From NCBI GenBank assembly GCA_016703965.1, contig JADJBB010000004.1, forward strand, positions 310,001-374,000: DNA of 64,000 nt, in the 5' to 3' direction. Below the pieces are notes generated by a model that was not told where the DNA came from, searched no databases, and saw only the letters and a program-made list of their open reading frames with translations. The DNA is from Acidobacteriota bacterium (GTDB lineage: Bacteria; Acidobacteriota; Blastocatellia; Pyrinomonadales; Pyrinomonadaceae). The position numbers and the translations under genes are program-made. Shown here one piece after another: positions 35,609 to 42,088 of the stretch; position 1 is the first letter of the stretch; each line of letters begins with the position of its first letter.

Positions 35609-36769
35609 CTAAGCGACACTGCCCAGACGCGTCGTCGAATATCGTCCGAGAAATCTCACGCCCTCGGTCTGTTCGCCGATCTCGGTCAAGGCTCCCGTCA
35701 GATCGCCTTCGATATTGGGTACGTTGATGTCGAGATAAAAGTTAAACTGGCCCGGCGAATTGCGGATCGGCAGGCTTTCGATCTTGGCGATGTCGATGTT
35801 GCGGCGAACGAGCGGTCTCAACGCTCCATGCAAAGCCCCGGCTTCGTTTCTTAGTTGAATAACGACCGATATCTTTGAGCCGGTGTTTTCCTCGTTCGGC
35901 TTGGCAGACAATAATGCAAAACGAGTGTAATTCTCACCGTTGTCCTCAAGATGCTCGCGAAGTATCTTCCCGCCATATATCTCAGCCGCCCGGCGTCCGC
36001 CGATCCCGGCACGCGTCACATCGCGGCTCTCGACCGCACGCCGAACGCTGCCCGCCGTGTCGTCAGCCGGAACGCTTTTCAGATGCGGATATGCGGCAAA
36101 AAATCTGCGGCATTGAGCGAGCGCCGCCGGATGCGATTCGACCGTCTGTATCGTCTCCATCGTCGCATCCTGACACGCGACCAAATAGTGCGAAACCGGC
36201 AATATCACATCGGCAATAATATGCAGCGAACTATCGAGCAGCAGGTCAACACAGCGATGAACCGACCCGATCAAACTATTCTCAAGCGGAGCCAAGATAA
36301 GATCGGCTTTTCCTGCATCGATCGCGGTGAAAAGGTCTTCGAAAGTCGGAAACGAAACGGTCACGCACTCATCGCCGAGGATCCCAAGAGCTGCTTCCTC
36401 GCTGAACGTTCCGCGATCACCGAGAAACGCGACACGCGATTTTCCCGTCAGTTTCGTAACTTCCGTTTGCGGAGCGTCGGAACTTTCGAAAGGTTTGAGA
36501 TACGTTTTTTGCTGAAGCAAAAGCGATTCATCGATTATCCGCTGAAAGATGTTGTCAATGCTGTGCTCGTCAAACGGCCCTGTGTTTTCCTGCCGCAACC
36601 TCGCCAAAACCTCGCGTTCGCGGTTCGGATCGCACAGCGAACGCTCGTCATTCGTCTTCGCCGCCCCGACGCGCAGGGCGATCTCCGCCCGCTTATTCAA
36701 AAGCCGCAGCAGCTCGCCATCGATAGCATCGATCTCAGCCCGAGGATTGTTAATTGTCGGTGCGGTCAT
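35609..36769 (-). CDS. pheA: Bifunctional chorismate mutase / prephenate dehydratase
   Basis: 386 aa (ATG 36769; 36778 is an alternative). AroQ chorismate mutase (about 8-95: RAEIDAIDGELLRLLNKRAE), prephenate dehydratase (about 112-290: VAFLGDRGTFSEEAAL, LILAPLENSLIGSVH, VESHPAALAQCRRF, DDTAGSVRRA, then TRFALLS) and an ACT domain (about 300-375: NEAGALHGALRPLVRRNIDI, ESLPIRNSPGQFNFYLDI with the ESRP-like Phe-binding motif). Makes phenylpyruvate and is feedback-inhibited by Phe in relatives. The usual ESRP here reads ESLP. Confidence 0.94.
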   Translation of the reverse strand: MTAPTINNPRAEIDAIDGELLRLLNKRAEIALRVGAAKTNDERSLCDPNREREVLARLRQENTGPFDEHSIDNIFQRIIDESLLLQQKTYLKPFESSDAPQTEVTKLTGKSRVAFLGDRGTFSEEAALGILGDECVTVSFPTFEDLFTAIDAGKADLILAPLENSLIGSVHRCVDLLLDSSLHIIADVILPVSHYLVACQDATMETIQTVESHPAALAQCRRFFAAYPHLKSVPADDTAGSVRRAVESRDVTRAGIGGRRAAEIYGGKILREHLEDNGENYTRFALLSAKPNEENTGSKISVVIQLRNEAGALHGALRPLVRRNIDIAKIESLPIRNSPGQFNFYLDINVPNIEGDLTGALTEIGEQTEGVRFLGRYSTTRLGSVA

Positions 36770-36784
36770 AAAAATCATGAATGA

Positions 36785-36859
36785 TTAACCGCAGATGGAC
36801 GCAGATGAACACAGATTTTTTTATTCTATCCGTGTTTATCTGCGTTCATCTGCGGTTAA
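36785..36859. repeat. Palindrome family D in the cupin-pheA spacer
   Basis: Arms TTAACCGCAGATGGACGCAG and CTGCGTTCATCTGCGGTTAA with a T7-containing centre. Fills the 98-base spacer between cupin and pheA. Confidence 0.85.
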
Positions 36860-36867
36860 ATTCCTTC

Positions 36868-37242
36868 CTAGACTCCCCAAAGAAACTGCCCCGGGTTGCT
36901 GTGCAAGCTCTTGTCGACGCCGGATTGCCAATCAGGGCGGGCCTTCGAGCAAATGTCGATCGCGATCACATCTTCCAAAACTTCCGACGAATGCTCAACA
37001 CCCGGCGGGATGAACAGCATTTGATTTGCTCGAACCGTCACGTCTTCGTCCGGCAAACGAAACAGCCACGCGCCTTTTAGTACGAAGATCACTTCTTCTG
37101 ATTCATGTGAATGAAGCTTGGTGACCTCGCCCGCGTGAACCTCTACCTTGCCGATCGTCAGCGATTCGCCAGTAGCAATCTTTCTAAAATACGACGAGCT
37201 AACCTCGTCACTTTCGACCTCGTTTAAATCAAACAATTTCAT
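36868..37242 (-). CDS. Cupin-domain protein
   Basis: 124 aa single cupin. Metal-binding motif 1 is in GEVTKLHSHESEEVIFVLKG (His-x-His...Glu) and motif 2 in FIPPGVEHSSEV. Function unknown. Its place between ilvC and pheA in the amino-acid operon suggests a sensor or small enzyme of that pathway, but nothing in the sequence proves it. Confidence 0.85.
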   Translation of the reverse strand: MKLFDLNEVESDEVSSSYFRKIATGESLTIGKVEVHAGEVTKLHSHESEEVIFVLKGAWLFRLPDEDVTVRANQMLFIPPGVEHSSEVLEDVIAIDICSKARPDWQSGVDKSLHSNPGQFLWGV

Positions 37243-37259
37243 GATTCACCCCTGAATTA

Positions 37260-37346
37260 CCTTTGTGCTCTCCGTGATCTTCCCTCCGAGCCCTCCGTGT
37301 TAAAACTATTCTTAAACACAAAGATCGCAGAGGGAAGACACAAAGG
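37260..37346. repeat. Palindrome in the ilvC-cupin spacer (family F-like)
   Basis: CCTTTGTGCTCTCCGTGATC and complementary end GATCGCAGAGGGAAGACACA, interrupted by mismatches. Fills the 112-base spacer. Confidence 0.7.
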
Positions 37347-37354
37347 ATGCAAAG

Positions 37355-38371
37355 TTAGTTCTTTGCCGTATTCACCAGGGTATTTTGCGACAACCACGGC
37401 ATCATCGCTCTGAGCTTGGCACCGACTTCCTCGATCTGGTGGCGTTCGCCTTCGCCTTCGAGACGTTTGAAATTCTCCTTCCCGCTCTCGCATTCGCTCA
37501 TCCATTCGTCCGCGAATTGCCCCGATTGGATCTCGCCGAGAATTTTCTTCATCTCGGCTTTGGTCGCATCTGTAACGACTCGGCTGCCGCGAGTCAGATC
37601 GCCGTATTCGGCGGTGTTTGAAATAGAATAGCGCATGTTGCCGATGCCGCCTTCGTAAAGAAGGTCGACGATCAGCTTCATCTCGTGAAGGCATTCGAAA
37701 TACGCCATTTCCGGCGAATATCCGGCCTCGGTCAGCGTCTCAAAACCAGCCTGAATGAGCGAAGTCAATCCGCCGCAAAGCACTGCCTGCTCACCAAATA
37801 GATCCGTTTCCGTCTCTTCCTTAAAGGTTGTCTCGATGATGCCGGCACGACCGCCGCCGATCGCTGACGCATAAGCCATCGCCACCGCCGAAGCGTCACC
37901 CGACACATCCTGATGCACCGCCATCAAACACGGAACCCCGCGGCCGCGAGCGTATTCGCTGCGAACCAAATGCCCCGGCCCTTTCGGAGCAACCATGAAA
38001 ACATTGACGCCTGCGGGCGGCTCGATCTTTTTAAAATGAATGCCGAAACCGTGCGCGAAAGCCAGATATTTGCCGTCTTTCAGTGCAGGTTCGATGTCGT
38101 TCTTATAGATCGACGGCCCGAGTTCGTCGGGGACGGCCATCATGATAACGTCAGCTTTTTCGGCGGCTTCGCGTGCAAAAGTGACTTCGAGCCCTGCTTC
38201 CTCAGCCTTTTTCCACGATTTGCTGTCCGCATGCAGCCCGACTATCACATCATGGCCCGACTCTTTCAAGTTGTTAGCATGCGCATGCCCCTGCGAACCG
38301 TACCCGATAACGGCGATCCGCTTTGACTTCAAAAGGCTATCGTCCGCGTCTTTGTCATAAAAAACTTTCAT
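37355..38371 (-). CDS. ilvC: Ketol-acid reductoisomerase
   Basis: 338 aa class I KARI, converting acetolactate/acetohydroxybutyrate to dihydroxy acids with NADPH and Mg. N-terminal Rossmann IAVIGYGSQGHAHANNLKES, PDELGPSIYKNDIEP, AFAHGFGIHF, MVAPKGPGHLVRSEY; C-domain metal ligands in LFGEQAVLCGGLTSLIQAGF (Asp/Glu) and YFECLHEMKLIVDLLYEGG. Second enzyme of the operon's branched-chain part. Confidence 0.97.
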   Translation of the reverse strand: MKVFYDKDADDSLLKSKRIAVIGYGSQGHAHANNLKESGHDVIVGLHADSKSWKKAEEAGLEVTFAREAAEKADVIMMAVPDELGPSIYKNDIEPALKDGKYLAFAHGFGIHFKKIEPPAGVNVFMVAPKGPGHLVRSEYARGRGVPCLMAVHQDVSGDASAVAMAYASAIGGGRAGIIETTFKEETETDLFGEQAVLCGGLTSLIQAGFETLTEAGYSPEMAYFECLHEMKLIVDLLYEGGIGNMRYSISNTAEYGDLTRGSRVVTDATKAEMKKILGEIQSGQFADEWMSECESGKENFKRLEGEGERHQIEEVGAKLRAMMPWLSQNTLVNTAKN

Positions 38372-38401
38372 GTTTGTGTTGTTTCCTTAATGTTCTTTCT
38401 T

Positions 38402-38494
38402 ACTTTGCGTCTTCTTTGCGTCCTCTGCGACTTTGCGTTAAGTAACGTACTTATCCAACGCAAAGACGCCAAGACCGCAAAGAAGACGCAAAAG
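38402..38494. repeat. Palindrome in the ilvN-ilvC spacer (family F)
   Basis: Left half ACTTTGCGTCTTCTTTGCG, right half CGCAAAGAAGACGCAAAAG. The element ends 2 bases before the ilvN stop codon. A single arm of the same wording occurs at about 41973-42001. Confidence 0.8.
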
Positions 38495-38495
38495 A

Positions 38496-39017
38496 TCATG
38501 CTGCGGCCGCAGCCCCAAATTGTTCATCTGTCATCAATCTCGACAACCGATTGATCGCCACACATCCGCTTCGCGTTACTTCGTTGACCGTCAATGGCCG
38601 CAGCATTTCGATGAATGTGTCAACCTTGTCCATCGTCCCCGAAAGCTCAAGTATCATCCGGTCGTGCGAAATATCGACGACCTTCGCGCGAAATATCTCG
38701 ACCAAACTCATCACTTCCTGCCGCTCGTCTCCGGATCTGACCGAAACGTCGATAAGAGCCATTTCCCGCTCGATGTGCGGCAAACTTGTGACCGCTTTCA
38801 CCTCGCGAACACGTGCGAGCCGAGAGCATTGCTTGATGATCTGCTCGACGGTACGGTCGTCGCCCTTGGTGACAACCGTAGCCTTCGACCATTCCGGCTC
38901 AAGCGTTTTGCCGACCGTGATCGTCTCGATATTAAACCCGCGAGCCGAAAACAACCCCACGATCCGCGAAAGCTCCCCGGGTTGATTAGCAACGATGATT
39001 GAAATTGTGTGGCGCAT
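38496..39017 (-). CDS. ilvN: Acetolactate synthase small (regulatory) subunit
   Basis: 173 aa from ATG 39017 (MRHTISIIVANQPGELSRIV). ACT domain (about 3-78: LFSARGFNIETITVGKT) that gives valine feedback, and a C-terminal ALS_ss_C domain (IEMLRPLTVNEVTRSGCVAI). The longer frame beginning MAKTEDLKPKTKDQ is rejected because those residues come from a repeated GGTCTT-type stretch (39021-39060). Partner of ilvB directly upstream. Confidence 0.95.
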   Translation of the reverse strand: MRHTISIIVANQPGELSRIVGLFSARGFNIETITVGKTLEPEWSKATVVTKGDDRTVEQIIKQCSRLARVREVKAVTSLPHIEREMALIDVSVRSGDERQEVMSLVEIFRAKVVDISHDRMILELSGTMDKVDTFIEMLRPLTVNEVTRSGCVAINRLSRLMTDEQFGAAAAA

Positions 39018-39069
39018 GGCGTTTTGGTCTTTGGTTTTTGGCTTTAGGTCTTCGGTCTTAGCCATCTCT

Positions 39070-39151
39070 AGTTCCGTGCCGATCCGTGCGTTCCGTGGTT
39101 AAACTCTTAGGAATTTTAACCACGGAACACAGGGAAGGCACGGAAAGAACT
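39070..39151. repeat. Palindrome family E in the ilvB-ilvN spacer
   Basis: AGTTCCGTGCCGATCCGTGC and complementary GGCACGGAAAGAACT, with GTGGTTAAA/TTTAACCAC at the centre. The element overlaps the ilvB stop codon. A half copy is seen at about 41690-41722. Confidence 0.8.
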
Positions 39152-40910
39152 ACTTGAGGATCATGTTCCTCGACGCCCCGCCGACGGGAACGATCGGGAA
39201 AACATTCTCTTCCTTAGAAACAACGATGTCCCAAATCGTGACCCCATCAAACTCGAGCCCCTGTTTCAAAACATCCTTCAATTCGCCCGGCGTTTTCGCT
39301 CTTAAACCCTGTGCTCCGTATGCTTCGGCGAGCTTTACAAAATCCGGCGATATCGACAGATCGACCTCGGAATAAGCACGTTCATAGAACATTTCCTGCC
39401 ACTGGCGAACCATGCCGAGGTAGCCGTTGTTCATGATCAGGACTTTGAGCGGCACTCTGTATTGGATCGCGGTGATTATCTCCTGATTGGTCATCTGAAA
39501 ACCGCCGTCGCCGACGATCGCGACCACCTGCGTTCCCGGGACCGCGATCTGCGCTCCCATCGCCGCCGGCAAGCCAAATCCCATCGTTCCCAGCCCGCCG
39601 CTGTTGATCCACTGCCGATTTCGCTTGAACGGATAAAATTGCGCCGCCCACATTTGGTGTTGTCCGACGTCCGAAACGATCACCGCATCGCCGTTCGTCA
39701 CCTCGTGCAAAGTCTCGATGACCTGCTGCGGCTTGATCTCAAACTCCGAATACTCACACGACAGCGGCACCGCCTTTTGCCATTCGCGGATCTCGCTCCA
39801 CCAACCGCCGAGCCGTTCGCGGTGGTTCGTCGCACATTTTGAAACCAGAATTTCGGACATGATCTCAAGAGCGACACGAGCATCGGCGACGACAGGATAT
39901 TGAGGCTTCCTGATCTTTCCGATATTCGAAGCCTCGATGTCTATATGAATCACTTCCGCATTCGGAGCAAATTCCGCCAGCTTTCCGGTTACGCGGTCGT
40001 CGAACCGCACGCCGATCGCCACCAGCAGATCGCTCTCAGCAACCGCCATATTGGCGGTGTACGTGCCGTGCATTCCAAGCATTCCCAGACACTGTGCATG
40101 AGCCGTTGGAAATCCGCCCAGCCCCATCAAAGTCGGCGTCACCGGCACACCCATAGCCTCAACGACCTTCGTCAAAGCCTCCGACGCACCGCTCGTCACC
40201 ACACCGCCGCCGACATAAAACACCGGCTTTTTGGCCGTCAGTATTCGCTCCAAAGCAACGCCGAGCATCTCGCGGTCACATTCCGGCTCGACCGCCTGCA
40301 CACTCAAAAATCTCGCGCGGTCGTCGCGGTATTCGCACAAAGCCGCCGTCACATCCTTCGGAATGTCGATCACGACGGGCCCGGGTTTTCCGGTGCTGGC
40401 GAGATAAAACGCCTCATTTACAGCGTTCTCCAGATCCTCGACATTGCGAACGAGATAGCTGTGCTTCACGATCGGCAAAGTAATGCCAAATGTGTCGACT
40501 TCCTGAAAGGCATCCGTCCCGATCACCGCCGTCGGCACTTGGCCGGTGATAACCACCAGCGGGATCGAATCCATATACGCGTCCGCGATCCCCGTCACCG
40601 CGTTCGTCGCTCCCGGCCCTGAGGTCACGAGTGCAACGCCGACCTTCCCAGTAGCCCGCGCGTAACCCTCAGCCGCATGCACCGCGCCCTGCTCATGGCG
40701 AACCAGATAGTGCGTGACCGCCTCGCGATATCGCCACATTTCGTCGTAGATATGCAAAACGGCTCCGCCGGGCAGGCCGAAAACGGTGTCGACGCCGTTA
40801 TCGACGAGGGCACGCATCAATATCTCGGCCCCGCGAACCGGGTCGACCAATCGCGTCGGTACCTGAACTTCACCAGCAACGTTCTGAGCGGTTGAAACAG
40901 CTTCTAACAT
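39150..40910 (-). CDS. ilvB: Acetolactate synthase large subunit
   Basis: 586 aa from ATG 40910 (MLEAVSTAQNVAGEVQVP). ThDP-dependent enzyme, first common step of branched-chain amino-acid synthesis. Catalytic Glu in HYLVRHEQGAVHAAEGYAR, VTSGPGATNAVTG, FAD-binding central domain, and ThDP-Mg motif IVGDGGFQMTNQEIITAIQ ending LIMNNGYLG. The more upstream ATG (40937) is rejected because it lies inside the attenuator region. First enzyme gene after the leader. Confidence 0.97.
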   Translation of the reverse strand: MLEAVSTAQNVAGEVQVPTRLVDPVRGAEILMRALVDNGVDTVFGLPGGAVLHIYDEMWRYREAVTHYLVRHEQGAVHAAEGYARATGKVGVALVTSGPGATNAVTGIADAYMDSIPLVVITGQVPTAVIGTDAFQEVDTFGITLPIVKHSYLVRNVEDLENAVNEAFYLASTGKPGPVVIDIPKDVTAALCEYRDDRARFLSVQAVEPECDREMLGVALERILTAKKPVFYVGGGVVTSGASEALTKVVEAMGVPVTPTLMGLGGFPTAHAQCLGMLGMHGTYTANMAVAESDLLVAIGVRFDDRVTGKLAEFAPNAEVIHIDIEASNIGKIRKPQYPVVADARVALEIMSEILVSKCATNHRERLGGWWSEIREWQKAVPLSCEYSEFEIKPQQVIETLHEVTNGDAVIVSDVGQHQMWAAQFYPFKRNRQWINSGGLGTMGFGLPAAMGAQIAVPGTQVVAIVGDGGFQMTNQEIITAIQYRVPLKVLIMNNGYLGMVRQWQEMFYERAYSEVDLSISPDFVKLAEAYGAQGLRAKTPGELKDVLKQGLEFDGVTIWDIVVSKEENVFPIVPVGGASRNMILK

Positions 40911-40929
40911 ATCGAATAAAGTTTCCCTT

Positions 40930-41004
40930 AAAACCAAAAGGCCATCATCGGTTTGTGCGATGATGACCTCATTAACCCTTTTTACCGGACCAACTTGTCA
41001 TCAT
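40930..41004 (-). promoter_or_regulatory. Transcription attenuator of the ilv operon
   Basis: On the minus strand an 11-bp stem (40940-40950 with 40958-40968; RNA GGUCAUCAUCG/CGAUGAUGGCC) is followed by TTTTGGTTTT (40939-40930), a terminator. An upstream segment ATGATGAC (41004-40997) is the exact complement of GTCATCAT in the 5' arm, so an antiterminator can form instead. Located between the leader peptide and ilvB. Confidence 0.75.
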
Positions 41005-41035
41005 TTCTCTACCGGAAAAATAATGTCGTAAATTA

Positions 41036-41083
41036 CTACAAATACAGGAAAGCCAGGCGAAGATACACTAAGAACCGAGACAT
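41036..41083 (-). CDS. Leucine-rich ilv leader peptide
   Basis: 15 codons, MSRFLVYLRLAFLYL, then TAG. Five of the 15 residues are Leu and one is Val, as expected for a leader whose translation senses charged leucyl-tRNA. It lies about 70 nt after the predicted start site and 32 nt before the antiterminator segment. No clear Shine-Dalgarno sequence is seen, which lowers certainty. Confidence 0.65.
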   Translation of the reverse strand: MSRFLVYLRLAFLYL

Positions 41084-41160
41084 CAACCGTGCGGATGATC
41101 GCATTTGAAATATTGTGGTTCGAGTGGTTTTGCATTAGCAAATGTTTTGATGCTGAGAGA

Positions 41161-41188
41161 ATTATAATCTCTAATTATCAGATGTCAA
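41161..41188 (-). promoter_or_regulatory. Consensus sigma-70 promoter of the ilv operon
   Basis: TTGACA (41188-41183) and TATAAT (41166-41161) on the minus strand with a 16-bp spacer, both hexamers perfect. Transcription would begin near 41154, giving a leader RNA of about 240 nt before ilvB. Confidence 0.85.
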
Positions 41189-41301
41189 CCCTTTTTATTG
41201 AATTGAGAGAGGTTAGAGTGTTTTTTTCTCGCGCATTTCAAATAGCACGCACAAAAGGCGAGAATCGGATCTGCCTACAGAAATTAAGCGTGGCCGATCC
41301 A

Positions 41302-41336
41302 CGCATAACCCGCATAACCCGCATAACCCGCATAAC
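41302..41336. repeat. Short tandem repeat CGCATAACC x 3.9
   Basis: Three exact 9-bp units and one 8-base partial unit. It lies in the long region (41190-42088) upstream of ppc that otherwise holds repeat fragments. Confidence 0.9.
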
Positions 41337-41444
41337 GTAACAAAGTACGCAAAACATATCATTTTGTGCAATCTGTGCATAATGTATCAATCCGTGCAAA
41401 ACGTGCTTCCATTTTGGGTGCGTTTTGGGTTAGCGTTGATCATT

Positions 41445-41852
41445 ATGAAAACTTGCTCGACCTGCACCTGCCCAAAACCGCTCGCTCTTCGTTTGAACCC
41501 ATATCAGCGCGATGAGAAACTCCCACTCGTCGAAAGAGTCCTCGGCCTGCTAGTCGAAAGCCGCTACTTGAACGGCCGGGCCGAACGCCTTGCCGAATTC
41601 AGCCAACCGCGAGACGTCGCGGAAATCTGTCTCGACCTGCATCCGAAGCCGTTTGGCTCCTGGCTTTTCGGTGCGTTTCGATCATTCGGTTCCGTGCTTT
41701 TCCGTGCGTTCCGTGGTCAGTTCTTCCCTTGGCAGAAGATAGGCCACGGAGCGGCGACAGCGACTGGAGCGGCAAGCATCCCTGCTTGCCAGCGGTTGAA
41801 AACCGCTTACGCGCTCAGCTTCACTCAACTCGCAAACTCCCGAGGCCCATAA
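41445..41852 (+). other. Doubtful reading frame merging into repeats
   Basis: ATG 41445 opens MKTCSTCTCPKPLALRLNPY and continues helical to about residue 70 (LPLVERVLGLLVESRYLNGR); the rest is encoded by repeat fragments (families E and B). It may be a small gene whose end was replaced by inserted repeats, or chance. No family recognised. Confidence 0.25.
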
Positions 41853-41904
41853 CAATCGCGGAAGCCGCAATTGTAGCAAGCAAGGATGCTCGCCGCTCCA
41901 GTCA
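41761..41904. repeat. Palindrome family B, long loop
   Basis: Arms 41761-41789 and 41876-41904 (three mismatches in 29) with ends CGACTGGAGCGGCAAGCATC and complement. The 86-nt centre has further short pairing. Upstream of ppc. Confidence 0.8.
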
Positions 41905-42088
41905 GTTGCGTCCCGCCGCAACCTACACCAATAAGCCTTGATCTTTGAAAACCCAGGGACACATCCCTTTGCGGCCTTTGCTTCTTCGCGTCTTTGCGTT
42001 GAAAATCCTTTCTACTGAAATTTCATTTATGTAGCCCGGAATTTCAGGTAAATTCCAGGGACACATCGAAATGGCTTAGAATGCTTTT

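Noticed and set aside
39018..39065. N-terminal extension of ilvN (MAKTEDLKPKTKDQ)
   Set aside because: Encoded by repetitive GGTCTT-type DNA; the ACT domain starts at 39017.
40911..41160. T-box riboswitch before ilvB
   Set aside because: No conserved AGGGTGGNACCGCG motif was found. The leader peptide and simple two-state hairpin explain the region.
41302..41336. Tandem 9-bp repeat considered as CRISPR or direct-repeat array
   Set aside because: Units are contiguous, without spacers, and no cas gene is near.
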